Shown here piece by piece: positions 34,507 to 43,275 of a stretch of 64,000 nucleotides of DNA. Position numbers and translations under genes: made by a program. Numbering within the stretch: the first letter of the stretch is position 1; every line of letters begins with the position of its first letter. The stretch lies in NCBI GenBank assembly GCA_002898355.1, contig BEHD01000006.1:42823-106822 (forward strand), read 5' to 3'. This DNA comes from an archaeon HR01. Lineage in GTDB: Archaea; Thermoproteota; Nitrososphaeria_A; Caldarchaeales; Caldarchaeaceae. The notes beneath the pieces are model-generated. The model worked only from the letters and a program-made list of their open reading frames with translations, did not search any database and had not been told where the DNA came from.

Positions 34507-35432
34507 CTGGTGTGCTGAGGGCCCATGTCCGTGCACCAGCAGCATTATCCAGCATTTTTTCTCCAAAGGTTCTGGACGGTGACAAGCCTAGGGTGAACCC
34601 AGACCTCTTGGGTGCCTGTGGTGGAGGGTTCTCCATTACGCCAGGCGTCGAGACATGGGTGAGCATACTGCCAGAGGGTGATGGGGTCCATGTCAACGTG
34701 AACGACTATTATACCAGCTTTCCACCCACATCCACAGCGGCCAGGCTTGTGATGAAGACGTTAAACTTGTCCGGCGAGGCCTACATAAGACATAGAGTCT
34801 ACGTCCCCATCGCCACAGGCTTCGGGACCAGCGCATCAGCAGCCCTAAGCACTATCCTAGCCATCTCCCACGCCGCTGGAAAACCCGTAACCCTCAACCA
34901 GGCCATAAGGCTGACCCATTACGTGGAGCTGGAATGCAGGACAGGCCTAAACAGCGAGGCAGGCTTCGGCCATGCTGGCCTTGTTCTGGTTAGACATGAG
35001 GGCGCGCCTCCCCACTCCATCGTGGATGAGATACCCATACCCCACGACTGTAGGCTTGTATCGGTGGTGGCAGGACCCATAGAGACAAGCAAGGCCCTTG
35101 CAGAGACGGAGAAGATAAAACATATCGAGAAGGTGGGTGACATATACATGGAGAAGATCTTAGCCGAGCCAACCCCCGAAAACTTCCTCACCCACGCACG
35201 ACGGTTCGCTGTCGAGGCCGGCTTAGCCGACAGGGCTGTTATGGAGATTTTCGAGGCTATGAAGGACCTGCCAGTCATCGGATACGCCCAAAACATGCTG
35301 GGGCGGGCGGTCCATGCCCTAGTCTACGAAGACTACATACAGCAGGTTTTGGAGGCGCTGAGGAGGAGATTTACCTCATATAACATCTTCGTCTCCAACC
35401 CATCCGCCACGGTAAGCCTTAAGACCTTCTAG
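34503..35432 (+). CDS. Pantoate kinase
   Basis: 309-residue GHMP-family kinase. In archaea pantoate is phosphorylated to 4-phosphopantoate before condensation with beta-alanine, on the way to CoA. The family pattern is seen in VRAPAALSSIF, the GACGGGFSITPGV start region, the phosphate loop GFGTSASAALSTILA and NSEAGFGHAGLVLVRH. The ATG overlaps the S-component stop, which argues for a joint role. Confidence 0.85.
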   Translation: MTGVLRAHVRAPAALSSIFSPKVLDGDKPRVNPDLLGACGGGFSITPGVETWVSILPEGDGVHVNVNDYYTSFPPTSTAARLVMKTLNLSGEAYIRHRVYVPIATGFGTSASAALSTILAISHAAGKPVTLNQAIRLTHYVELECRTGLNSEAGFGHAGLVLVRHEGAPPHSIVDEIPIPHDCRLVSVVAGPIETSKALAETEKIKHIEKVGDIYMEKILAEPTPENFLTHARRFAVEAGLADRAVMEIFEAMKDLPVIGYAQNMLGRAVHALVYEDYIQQVLEALRRRFTSYNIFVSNPSATVSLKTF

Positions 35433-35440
35433 AAGGTATC

Positions 35441-35452
35441 TCTTATTATCCA
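35441..35452 (+). promoter_or_regulatory. TATA-like element of the metallopeptidase gene
   Basis: TCTCTTATTATC is centred about 26 nt upstream of ATG 35473, suggesting a leaderless transcript. Confidence 0.4.
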
Positions 35453-35472
35453 GCCCTCTCAGGCTTCATAGG

Positions 35473-35856
35473 ATGATAAGGTATCGGCGGGCGCCGGACC
35501 TCGAGGAGAAGGTGAGGGATATAGTGGTGCGGGCCTCCCTCACCCACATCCATCCCGACCGGGTGAGATGTGTTAGAAGTTACGGCTCCAAATCAGGCTT
35601 TACAACCGCCAGAATACACACGGCATCAAAAGCCCTCCTCACAGGGCTGGGTCTCAAACCCGTTTACGTCATCGAATTCATATCCGAGAGGTTCGACAGC
35701 CTCAGCGGGGAAGAACAGGAAGCGGTTATCATACACGAGCTACTTCACATCCCTAAATCTTTTGGCGGCGGTCTAATAGGTCATAGGAGGATAGATTTCG
35801 AGGAGGAGGCTAAGGTGATTATGGATATAGTGCGGAGGATGCGTTCCCAGGGCTGA
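35473..35856 (+). CDS. Small putative metallopeptidase
   Basis: 127 residues with an HExxH motif in IIHELLHIPKSFGGGLIGH; the downstream histidine could be a third zinc ligand. The N-terminal half has strands typical of compact archaeal/phage metallopeptidase-like proteins (the PF18894-like group). No signal peptide, so cytoplasmic. It is convergent with the uS12 gene. Substrate unknown. Confidence 0.7.
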   Translation: MIRYRRAPDLEEKVRDIVVRASLTHIHPDRVRCVRSYGSKSGFTTARIHTASKALLTGLGLKPVYVIEFISERFDSLSGEEQEAVIIHELLHIPKSFGGGLIGHRRIDFEEEAKVIMDIVRRMRSQG

Positions 35857-35866
35857 AGGCCATCCT

Positions 35867-36295
35867 CTAGCGTTTGGGCTTCTTGACCTCGCCTGTGATG
35901 AGTAGGTCGAGGGGTGCGCCGTTAACCATCGTTACCTTGTAGCGGACCCCCGGCAGGTCACCCATAGACTTCCCCATAGAGCCGCCTATACCCTCAATTA
36001 TCACCTCGTCATGCTCATCCACTACGTTGAGGGCCCCGTCTCCTGGCAGGAAGGCGGTCACCACCTTCCCATTCTTAATCAGCTGGACCCTCACAGCCTT
36101 CCTAACCGCAGAGTTGGGCTGACGGGACTCTATACCCACCTTCTGAATCACAATACCCCTAGCCATGGGGGCGCCCTCGAGGGGGTCGGTCTTCCTCTTC
36201 AACCCCAGCATCCGTATCCTATATCTCCTAAGCCCCCACCGAAACTTGTTCCTGACCTTCTTTAGATGTCTAGCAGCCAGCTCACCGTTACCCAT
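35867..36295 (-). CDS. rps12: Ribosomal protein uS12
   Basis: About 142 residues. Decoding-centre protein of the small subunit. The conserved loops [20 protein letters not shown] and [13 protein letters not shown] are intact, as are the archaeal stretches [13 protein letters not shown] and [13 protein letters not shown]. An upstream in-frame start at 36322 exists. The TATA box predicts transcription from about 36306, so ATG 36295 ([13 protein letters not shown], as in other archaea) is the start. It stands alone here, without the usual rpo/nusA/rps7 neighbours. Confidence 0.96.
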   Translation of the reverse strand: MGNGELAARHLKKVRNKFRWGLRRYRIRMLGLKRKTDPLEGAPMARGIVIQKVGIESRQPNSAVRKAVRVQLIKNGKVVTAFLPGDGALNVVDEHDEVIIEGIGGSMGKSMGDLPGVRYKVTMVNGAPLDLLITGEVKKPKR

Positions 36296-36327
36296 CCTTG
36301 AACCACTGGAGGAACGGCTCAAAGAGA

Positions 36328-36336
36328 ATTATAAAG
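36328..36336 (-). promoter_or_regulatory. TATA box of rps12
   Basis: TTTATAATT on the minus strand overlaps the end of the upstream membrane-protein gene. It predicts a short leader of about 11 nt before ATG 36295. Confidence 0.55.
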
Positions 36337-37717
36337 GATTTCGGAGCATTCGACGGGCTATAAGGTCTGCAGCCATCCATAACGCCAGCCCTGAGGATAC
36401 AAGGGAGAGGATAGGAGGCCCCGCAGATAGGAGCTGCCCCAGTGTGGATAGCTCGTTGAGGGCAAGCCATATCAGGGTTGACGCAGTATATATTAGGAGT
36501 CCGAGGCCGGGTAAGGAGAGGAACAGACCTTTCCTAGGCATGGCCAGCCCGGAGATAAGGAGCATCAGGGAGGTGGCTAGTAGGGTGAGGCCGCCTGCAT
36601 AGGGGAGGAGGGTCTTCCAGCCATCGAAGAATGACAGATAATATACTGCTGCTAGGAAGATGGCTGCTAGAAGGGGTTTTCTCGCCTCCCGGCGTCCCGC
36701 TGTCTTGACTAGGTGGGTATGGCTGGCGGCCAGTATGATGGCGGCTGCGAGGGCTATGATGACACCGTAAAATCTCGATATGGCCCCAACCGCTATCTCG
36801 CCGAGGAAGGCGGCTAAAACTGATGCGGCTCCTGCCTGGAAGCTGCTGGGGCCTCCTGCTATGTTTGAAGACGAGGCTATTATAGCTAAAACAAGGACGC
36901 CGATGAGAGGCTCCAGCCAGAGGCTCCCCCTCTTCTCGGTTGTTGAAGACAGCCGTGCCAGACCTCCTAGGAATGTGAAGGCCAGCATCAGCGGCATAAC
37001 CTGTGCCTCCCCTGCTGATATGGGCTGCGCAGGCATATCCGTGGGCGATGCTATGAGGGCCGCTATCCCTGCCGGTAGGAGGGAGGCTGTTATAGGGATA
37101 TTCGCCAACCCCGCCAACCCCTCGTAGCGTCCATAGCCGGCGACATAGATGAGATATATCGAGAGAAGGATTATCGCTATCGAGCCTCCGGATATCAGGG
37201 CGGATATACTGCCCCCCTCACCCTGAATCACCGTGCCCGCCACCATACCGGAAAGAATTGCTGCAAGCCCAGCCATCCTAGATACAGTCTTCAGCCGCAG
37301 AGAGGTGGTTATCGCCGCCGCAGCTATCAGCGATATGACTAGGGCTGGGCTGACGAGGGATAACTCGGCCATCGAGGTCAGGGCTGTGCTTGCTATAAGT
37401 AGCAGGGCTGACAGATGGATAACCTTCATAGGACTTGTTGATAGGTGCCGGTCCAGGGTATGGGCTTGCGGTATGGCGTAGGTGAGGATGGGCTGTACAA
37501 CTAGAACTGCTATCAGAAAGGCGTATACGGGCAGCCATCCAAATCTTGACACAGCATCTGATACACCCAACACTATCAGGGCTAGGCCAGCAATCCTGAC
37601 CGGCTCCACCTCAAACCCTGGCCAGCCCCTATTCCACGTTCTGCGGATAGTGTAGATGTAGGCTGAGGCGGCTATAGCCGCTCCTACCAATAGAAGGCTG
37701 GAGGGTGAGATGGCCAC
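36329..37717 (-). CDS. Large polytopic membrane protein of unknown function
   Basis: 462 residues with about 14 hydrophobic helices rich in Ala, Leu and Ile and very short loops. No charged transporter or enzyme motif stands out. It starts six nucleotides after the sdhB stop and is therefore almost certainly part of the succinate dehydrogenase transcript. A respiratory-membrane or transport function is possible but unproven. Confidence 0.6.
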   Translation of the reverse strand: MAISPSSLLLVGAAIAASAYIYTIRRTWNRGWPGFEVEPVRIAGLALIVLGVSDAVSRFGWLPVYAFLIAVLVVQPILTYAIPQAHTLDRHLSTSPMKVIHLSALLLIASTALTSMAELSLVSPALVISLIAAAAITTSLRLKTVSRMAGLAAILSGMVAGTVIQGEGGSISALISGGSIAIILLSIYLIYVAGYGRYEGLAGLANIPITASLLPAGIAALIASPTDMPAQPISAGEAQVMPLMLAFTFLGGLARLSSTTEKRGSLWLEPLIGVLVLAIIASSSNIAGGPSSFQAGAASVLAAFLGEIAVGAISRFYGVIIALAAAIILAASHTHLVKTAGRREARKPLLAAIFLAAVYYLSFFDGWKTLLPYAGGLTLLATSLMLLISGLAMPRKGLFLSLPGLGLLIYTASTLIWLALNELSTLGQLLSAGPPILSLVSSGLALWMAADLIARRMLRNPL

Positions 37718-37723
37718 GCATTA

Positions 37724-38470
37724 CTACCCGGTGCGGCGTCCGAATAGAAGCTCCCTTCTAAGTAGCTGGATAGCTAATGCGGGGTCCACACCCTTCGGAC
37801 ATACCTGGCTGCATGAACCAGCAAAATGGCATCGTAGAACGCCATGGCTATCACTAACTACTTCAAGCCTCTCTCCTCCCCCCTCATCCCTGCTATCGAT
37901 GTAATATCTGTAGAGCTGTGAAAGTGCTTGAGGCCCCGGGAATCTCTTGTCTGTGGCCACCACAGGGCAGGCAGCATAGCAGAGCCCACATCTTATACAG
38001 TATGCGAACTGGATGTATTTTAGCAGCTCCTCATCTGTCTGGCGGTATGAGATGTTGGATTTCTCCTGCTCGTAGGTGTCTATCCTCAGCAGATAGGGTT
38101 TCATAGCTCTATGCTTACCGAAGAAATCCGTGAAATCGGCCACCAAATCTTTGACCACGGGGAAGTTGTTAAGGGGTTGAACCGTGATTGTCTTGGATTT
38201 GAGCTGGGACACCAGTGTGTAGCAGGCTAGACGTGGTAGGCCGTTAATCATCATACCGCAGGAGCCACATGTCGCCATCCTGCAGGAGAACCTTATAGAA
38301 AGTGTAGGGTCCAGCTTCTCCTTCACGTAGAGGAGGGCGCTCAAAACAGTGGTGTCTTTCTTTACTGGGACGGAGAAGATGTCGTAGCGAGGCCTCCCAC
38401 CGTTGCTGGGGTCGTACCGGTAAACCCGAAGCCTCACCTCCTGAAGCTTACCACTCAATCCATAAATCAC
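37724..38470 (-). CDS. sdhB: Succinate dehydrogenase iron-sulfur subunit
   Basis: About 248 residues from GTG 38470, two bases after the sdhD stop; the frame extends upstream but that part overlaps sdhD. Three cluster motifs are visible: the plant-type [2Fe-2S] set (CRMATCGSCGMMINGLPRLAC), the ferredoxin-like CIRCGLCYAACP for [4Fe-4S], and CHFAGSCSQVCPKGVDP for the third cluster. It passes electrons from SdhA FAD to the membrane quinone site. Confidence 0.93.
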   Translation of the reverse strand: MIYGLSGKLQEVRLRVYRYDPSNGGRPRYDIFSVPVKKDTTVLSALLYVKEKLDPTLSIRFSCRMATCGSCGMMINGLPRLACYTLVSQLKSKTITVQPLNNFPVVKDLVADFTDFFGKHRAMKPYLLRIDTYEQEKSNISYRQTDEELLKYIQFAYCIRCGLCYAACPVVATDKRFPGPQALSQLYRYYIDSRDEGGGERLEVVSDSHGVLRCHFAGSCSQVCPKGVDPALAIQLLRRELLFGRRTG

Positions 38471-38472
38471 CT

Positions 38473-38829
38473 CTACAACATGGACGCTATGAAAATTGTC
38501 TTGGTGCCGTTGATAACCACAGCAATAGCCGCCACCGTGACTGCGACGTTTACGGCCCGTGTCCAAGTCCTCCCCTGGTGGAGCTCCAGCAGTATCACCC
38601 TTAAACCGTTGAAGCCGTGGAATGCAACTGCCAAAAGCAACGCCTCCAGGCTGCCGGCCAGCAGGCTGTTTCTATATACGTTGATAACCGACCAAGGTGT
38701 GTTGTCAAACCTCAGGCTCTCTTCATATGGTGAGACGAGGAAGACTGTGGCTAGATGTATGGCGCCGGCGACAATTATCACCAGCCCGGTTATGTAGTGG
38801 AGCATCATTATGCGGGCTTCACGGCTCAT
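38473..38829 (-). CDS. sdhD: Succinate dehydrogenase membrane anchor subunit D
   Basis: 118 residues with three helices: MMLHYITGLVIIVAGAIHL, a central one carrying AFHGFNGLRVILLE, and a C-terminal hydrophobic helix. The histidine pair in the first two helices fits haem b or quinone-site ligands. It overlaps the upstream sdhC by four bases (ATGA) and sits in the order sdhA-C-D-B. Confidence 0.82.
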   Translation of the reverse strand: MSREARIMMLHYITGLVIIVAGAIHLATVFLVSPYEESLRFDNTPWSVINVYRNSLLAGSLEALLLAVAFHGFNGLRVILLELHQGRTWTRAVNVAVTVAAIAVVINGTKTIFIASML

Positions 38830-39305
38830 GGCAGAATCACCTTGAAGAATATGTTTAGAGAGTAGAGGAGCGCTGCGACAGCCAACAATATGCTAACCCA
38901 GAAAATTGTTAGCTGGGCCTTGGTCATAGATGCTGGATGATAAGGGTATTCAGGCCTGTGGGGCTTTCCTAGAAGTATTCCGAAATGTGTGAGGAAGAGC
39001 CTGACACCGTTAGATGTGTGGAAGAAGATGAGGAAGGCTAGCACAGCTAGACCTGCATCGAAAAACGGGTTGGAGAGAAACTCCACAGTCTCTGTCCAGA
39101 CCTGTCTGGCATATTCATAGCTGGGGATTGACCAGACTTGGGAGCCGCCGATGACGTTGGCTGTCTCACCTATGTGAAGCACAAAATACAGAGTGATGGC
39201 TACGCCGGATATCCTCTGCAGGCTGTAGCTCCACCTCATCACCCCATACCTACGTGGGATAAGCCATGTCTTGAGGGCAGTAACAACCGGATTCCGAACG
39301 CTCAA
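38826..39305 (-). CDS. sdhC: Succinate dehydrogenase cytochrome b556-like subunit C
   Basis: 159 residues. The start WSYSLQRISGVAITLYFVLH with a histidine in the first helix is the SdhC family signature, and FFHTSNGVRLFLTHFG marks the second helix. Three membrane helices in total. Lies 12 nt after sdhA and four bases into sdhD. Confidence 0.88.
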   Translation of the reverse strand: MSVRNPVVTALKTWLIPRRYGVMRWSYSLQRISGVAITLYFVLHIGETANVIGGSQVWSIPSYEYARQVWTETVEFLSNPFFDAGLAVLAFLIFFHTSNGVRLFLTHFGILLGKPHRPEYPYHPASMTKAQLTIFWVSILLAVAALLYSLNIFFKVILP

Positions 39306-39317
39306 AACATTTCACCC

Positions 39318-41030
39318 CTAATACTTCCTCTCGGTAGGCAGATACTCTGTGATTGTGGGACTAATATATTCTAGCTTAGGCCCTTCAACCGTATAATATG
39401 CCAGGGTATGTTTGAGGAAGTTTACGTCATCCCTCCTTGGATAGTCGGTTCTAGCGTGTGCACCCCTAGACTCCTGCCTGTTAAGTGCTGAAATAACTAT
39501 AACCTCTGAGACCTCTATCATATTCTCCAGCTCCAGCACATTTACCAGATTGGTGTTGTATATGCGGCTTGAATCCGCAACACCTTTGTAAAGCCTCTCC
39601 CTCAACGCCTTTATCTCCCTAAGCCCCTCCAAGAGTCCTGCCTCATCCCGGAATATGTGGCATCGCCTCTCCATCGTTTGCTGCAGCTCATTTCTTACAT
39701 CGTAGGGGTTTTCCCGCGGAGCCTTCCCCAGAAGCCCGTCGAATATTCTCTTCTCCTCCCCCTCTACCTTCTCCTTGGGCAACTCTCTCACACCGTTCCT
39801 CATGGCATATTCGGCTGCCTGTCTACCGGTTAACGCACCCCAGACAAGACATTCCGTGGTGCTGTTGGAGCCCAGCCTGTTGGCTCCGTTTATGGAGACA
39901 CATGCCACCTCTCCGGCAGCCCAGAGCCCCTCGAGGCCTGTCTTCCCCATAATGTTAACATCGATTCCACCCATAAAGTAATGGGCTACCGGCCTGACAG
40001 GTATGGGCTCTGATATCGGGTCTATCCCGGCGAGCTTCATACATATCTCCCTTATCCCCGCAAGCCTCGTTTTGAGCTTCTCAGCACCTATCTGGGTCAG
40101 GTCCAGATGGAGATATTTCATACCCTCTTCCCCCTCAAATCCACGGCCTTCAAGAATCTCCGTGTACATAGCCCGTGATACAATGTCCCGAGGCGCCATC
40201 TCAAGCCTCTCCGGCGCATACCTTTTAAGAAATCTCTCACCCTTAGCGTTTAGAAGTATCCCGCCCTCGCTACGGGCGGCTTCTGTGATGAGGATGCCTG
40301 AGGGGACAAGCCCAGTTGGATGGAACTGTACAAACTCCATATCCTTGAGGGCGGCACCGGCCCTGTAGGCCATCACCAAGCCGTCGGGGGTGGAAGAGTA
40401 GCCATATGTGGCGAAGGAATAGAGCCTGCCAGCCCCACCCGTAGCCATCACACAGCTCTTCGCCTTGACAGCATGGAAGTCGCCTGTCTTCATCTCTATA
40501 GCCGTGATTCCCACAAACCTCTTTCCATCTGTTAGGATAGATGTTACAACCCATTCAGGGTAGAAGGTTATGCAGTCCCATTTGAGCGCCGTATCGTATA
40601 GGGTGCTCATCTCGAAAAACCCCACCTTATCCTCTGCGAAACATGCCCTCGGATAGCTCTGCCCGCCGAAAAATCTCTGGGCTATCTTCCCATCGGGTCT
40701 ACGAGCCCACGGCATACCCCATCTCTCCAGCTGGAGAATCTCCTCAGGTGCTTTCTTGACTAAAAGCTCGACAGCATCCTGGTCAGCTAGAAAATCTGAG
40801 CCCTTAACTGTATCATACATGTGGGACTGGAAGGAATCGCCCTCCTCCGGGTAGAGGACTGCCGCCGTACCTCCCTCAGCTGAGACGGAGTGGGACCGCA
40901 TCACCTGGGTCTTGGTGAAGACGCCCACCGAGAGTTTACCATTGCTGGTTCTCGCAGCCTCTATAGCCGCCCTGAGACCGGCAAGCCCCGACCCCACAAT
41001 GGCCACGTCAACCTCAAGCGTTTCGGCCAT
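39318..41030 (-). CDS. sdhA: Succinate dehydrogenase flavoprotein subunit
   Basis: 570 residues. The dinucleotide fold is IVGSGLAGLRAAIEAA; the FAD-linking histidine lies in MRSHSVSAEGGTAAV. The substrate-binding region FVQFHPTGLVPSG, the catalytic arginine stretch TEAARSEGGIL and the C-terminal NGANRLGSNSTTECLVWG follow. It oxidises succinate to fumarate in the TCA cycle. The ATG at 41030 lies 26 nt from a TATA box, so the operon message is leaderless. Confidence 0.96.
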   Translation of the reverse strand: MAETLEVDVAIVGSGLAGLRAAIEAARTSNGKLSVGVFTKTQVMRSHSVSAEGGTAAVLYPEEGDSFQSHMYDTVKGSDFLADQDAVELLVKKAPEEILQLERWGMPWARRPDGKIAQRFFGGQSYPRACFAEDKVGFFEMSTLYDTALKWDCITFYPEWVVTSILTDGKRFVGITAIEMKTGDFHAVKAKSCVMATGGAGRLYSFATYGYSSTPDGLVMAYRAGAALKDMEFVQFHPTGLVPSGILITEAARSEGGILLNAKGERFLKRYAPERLEMAPRDIVSRAMYTEILEGRGFEGEEGMKYLHLDLTQIGAEKLKTRLAGIREICMKLAGIDPISEPIPVRPVAHYFMGGIDVNIMGKTGLEGLWAAGEVACVSINGANRLGSNSTTECLVWGALTGRQAAEYAMRNGVRELPKEKVEGEEKRIFDGLLGKAPRENPYDVRNELQQTMERRCHIFRDEAGLLEGLREIKALRERLYKGVADSSRIYNTNLVNVLELENMIEVSEVIVISALNRQESRGAHARTDYPRRDDVNFLKHTLAYYTVEGPKLEYISPTITEYLPTERKY

Positions 41031-41052
41031 ACCCTTACAGCACAGCTCCGCA

Positions 41053-41059
41053 ATATAGG
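41053..41059 (-). promoter_or_regulatory. TATA box of the sdh operon
   Basis: CCTATAT on the minus strand is centred 26 nt upstream of ATG 41030. Confidence 0.5.
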
Positions 41060-41199
41060 TTTATGATATTCCTGCAAGTTAAGCGGGAGTTCTTCCCCAG
41101 ATATCAGCTGCATCAATAGCGGTCCATACTTTCCAGAACCTCCGGAAATAGTATCAGCATAACGCTCATCACATAGACCTACTGCTGAGCGTGAAAAAT

Positions 41200-41208
41200 G
41201 ATAAATAT
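41200..41208 (+). promoter_or_regulatory. TATA box of the SnoaL-like gene
   Basis: GATAAATAT is centred 26 nt upstream of ATG 41230. It excludes the upstream in-frame GTG at 41191. Confidence 0.55.
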
Positions 41209-41229
41209 GTCCCCACACCTCACCGTTAC

Positions 41230-41649
41230 ATGTCACAGACAGAGAAGAGAGAATCTCTCAAGCTGCTCATAGAGGCCTTCAACACAGGAGACCTATCACT
41301 GCTGGAGAAGTGTCTAGCCCCAGACGCCAAATACACCTTCTACGGGACCACCAAGTTTGCAGGGGTCAACGACGCCCGGGAGAACATTAGAAACCTCGCC
41401 AAGGAGGCCTTCCCAGAAGGTATCAAATTCTGGATAAGGCAAATAGTGGTGGATGGCGACTACGGAGCCATACACTGGGAAGACCTAGCCACCCGCTCCG
41501 GACTCCGATACCACAACTACGGAGTCTTCTTCGTCCAGTTCGAGGGTAACAAGATTAAGCATATCTGGGAATACATAGACTACGAGAGGTTCAAGGTCTT
41601 CCTTGAATACGGCCACTACCAGAGAAATGTGGGGGAGTCACACTTTTGA
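41230..41649 (+). CDS. SnoaL/NTF2-like protein
   Basis: 139 residues with the cone-shaped NTF2-like fold. An N-terminal helix pair (LKLLIEAFNTGDLSLLEKCL) is followed by the strand APDAKYTFYG, a short helix NIRNLAKEAFPEG and paired strands (IVVDGDYGAIHWEDLAT, GVFFVQFEGNKIKHIWEYID). Such proteins are small enzymes or ligand binders with very diverse functions; the sequence does not reveal which. It is transcribed alone with a leaderless-type promoter. Confidence 0.75.
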   Translation: MSQTEKRESLKLLIEAFNTGDLSLLEKCLAPDAKYTFYGTTKFAGVNDARENIRNLAKEAFPEGIKFWIRQIVVDGDYGAIHWEDLATRSGLRYHNYGVFFVQFEGNKIKHIWEYIDYERFKVFLEYGHYQRNVGESHF

Positions 41650-41679
41650 CATGCTCCCCGAAAACTTACATAAAATATT

Positions 41680-41889
41680 TTATCGTCTCCCGCTCTTCTT
41701 CTCCCTGCCAGAAATCTTCGATAGGACTAGCCTCTTCTTGGATGGCTCCACAACCATCTTGAATGCATCACCTTCACGAAAGATAAACTGGCTGTCGGAA
41801 CCCACCTTGGAAGGAATATGGATATAGTAGTAGCTCCTACCGCTTACATGTGTCTTCTTTCTGAGAACCACCCGAGCGTATAATGGCAT
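41680..41889 (-). CDS. Small AbrB/SpoVT-like protein
   Basis: 69 residues, beta-rich and basic, with the pattern YIHIPSKVG...FREGDAFKMVVEPSKKRLVLSK. This is the strand arrangement of swapped-hairpin AbrB-type DNA-binding domains. The very basic C terminus (GREKKSGRR) fits nucleic-acid binding. The family call rests on pattern only. It has its own promoter and sits between convergent and co-directional metabolic genes without an obvious partner. Confidence 0.55.
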   Translation of the reverse strand: MPLYARVVLRKKTHVSGRSYYYIHIPSKVGSDSQFIFREGDAFKMVVEPSKKRLVLSKISGREKKSGRR

Positions 41890-41917
41890 CTGCCACCAAT
41901 AATAATAAACATAGCCG

Positions 41918-41929
41918 ATAATATATATG
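41918..41929 (-). promoter_or_regulatory. TATA box of the AbrB-like gene
   Basis: ATATATATTATC on the minus strand predicts a start about 8 nt before ATG 41889. Confidence 0.45.
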
Positions 41930-42109
41930 TCTTATGCATAAATCTTATCCATCCTACTAGCCCACTGCTGCATCATCTCCCTTCCCCCGTATTACCCAAA
42001 AGCCTAAGCATGCAGCCCAGATTAAAAGTAGCCGCCAGACTCGTAGATGTGGGTGTCAGTTACATCGGAGCAACACAGTCGATGTTCTAGCATACGGTAT
42101 GTCTGAGGC

Positions 42110-43153
42110 CTAGGATGACATCATCTTCACGGCCTCCTCAGCGATTGCTCTTGCCATCTCGGATGTCTTAGCTGTCCCGCCAAGGTCTACGGTCACCTTC
42201 TTCCTCTCAGCGATTACTTTTTCGGTTGCCTTCATTATGGCCTCGCCGTGCTTCTTAAAACCCAGATAGCTCAGCATCCAAGCACCTGCGAGAATTGTAG
42301 CTGTGGGGTTCACCCTATCCATACCCTTGTACTTGGGAGTGCTACCGTGTGCAGGCTCGAACATGGCGTAGTTGTCGCCTAGGTTCGCAGCGTAGACCAT
42401 CCCGATATTGCCTACGAGGGCCGACGCCTCCTCGGAGAGTACATCCATGAAGAGGTTGGTGCTGAGAAGTACGGTCTTGTTGAATCGGTCGGGGTTTTTC
42501 ATAAGCTGCTGGGCCATATTATCGATGTAATATTCTTCCACGGTGATTTCGGGGAACTCTGATGCAGCATCTTGGACAGCCCTCATGAATACGCCGTCTG
42601 TTAGCCTTAATATGTTTCTCTTGGTGATGGCGACTACCTTATTCCATCCCCTGGACCTTGCCTCTCGGAAGGCCCATCTCGCAACACGGAGCGAGCCTGT
42701 ATAAGATATCTTCCTGATAGCGAGCGCTATATCATCTGATACGCTCATCTCCAAACCTGAGTAGAGCCCCTCAGTAGCCTCCCTAACACATAGGAATTCT
42801 ATTGGGCCAAATATCTTGCTTAAAGGGCTTTCAGCACCTTTAAACGTCTTGATGGGTCTGACGTTGGCGTAGAGGTTCATCTGCTGCCGTATAGATACTG
42901 CGACGCTTCTGGGTGCGTTGGGGTCAGGCGGTGTCGTGGTAGGTGATTTAAAGCATGCGGCGCTTGACTTTATATGCTCCCATGTCTCGGGCGGTATCAT
43001 ACTATTACCCCCATGCTTATACCACCATTCAGACCCAGCCTCACACTCGATAATCTCTAGGTCGGGAGATAGGGCGTCCAAAACCGTCCTGAGCGCTCCG
43101 GCCAGCTCAGGCCCTGTCCCATCACCTCTAATAAGGACAACCTTCACAGCCAT
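42110..43153 (-). CDS. Isocitrate/isopropylmalate dehydrogenase family enzyme, probably NAD-dependent isocitrate dehydrogenase
   Basis: 347 residues of the beta-decarboxylating dehydrogenase family. The nucleotide start [11 protein letters not shown], the substrate loop [18 protein letters not shown], the TEGLYSG motif, the lysine in AITKRNIL, and the metal/cofactor region [25 protein letters not shown] are clear. The SIRQQ substrate loop and the short NAD-enzyme-like size favour isocitrate over 3-isopropylmalate (LRxxL loop), but homoisocitrate or isopropylmalate remain possible. The nearby sdh operon would fit a TCA role. Confidence 0.8.
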   Translation of the reverse strand: MAVKVVLIRGDGTGPELAGALRTVLDALSPDLEIIECEAGSEWWYKHGGNSMIPPETWEHIKSSAACFKSPTTTPPDPNAPRSVAVSIRQQMNLYANVRPIKTFKGAESPLSKIFGPIEFLCVREATEGLYSGLEMSVSDDIALAIRKISYTGSLRVARWAFREARSRGWNKVVAITKRNILRLTDGVFMRAVQDAASEFPEITVEEYYIDNMAQQLMKNPDRFNKTVLLSTNLFMDVLSEEASALVGNIGMVYAANLGDNYAMFEPAHGSTPKYKGMDRVNPTATILAGAWMLSYLGFKKHGEAIMKATEKVIAERKKVTVDLGGTAKTSEMARAIAEEAVKMMSS

Positions 43154-43275
43154 GTCTCAACCTACACGCTTTTTAACATCATTTTAAGGATATTTACGGG
43201 CGGGCATTATTAGATTGGCGTAGCCCAACTACCGTTTTGAAGATTTTATAGGCAGGCCTAACACCATAAAAGCCG

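Noticed and set aside
42010..42090. 26-codon ATG frame (MQPRLKVAARLVDVGVSYIG...) in the gap upstream of the dehydrogenase stop
   Set aside because: Too short, no promoter or ribosome-binding site, no recognisable motif.
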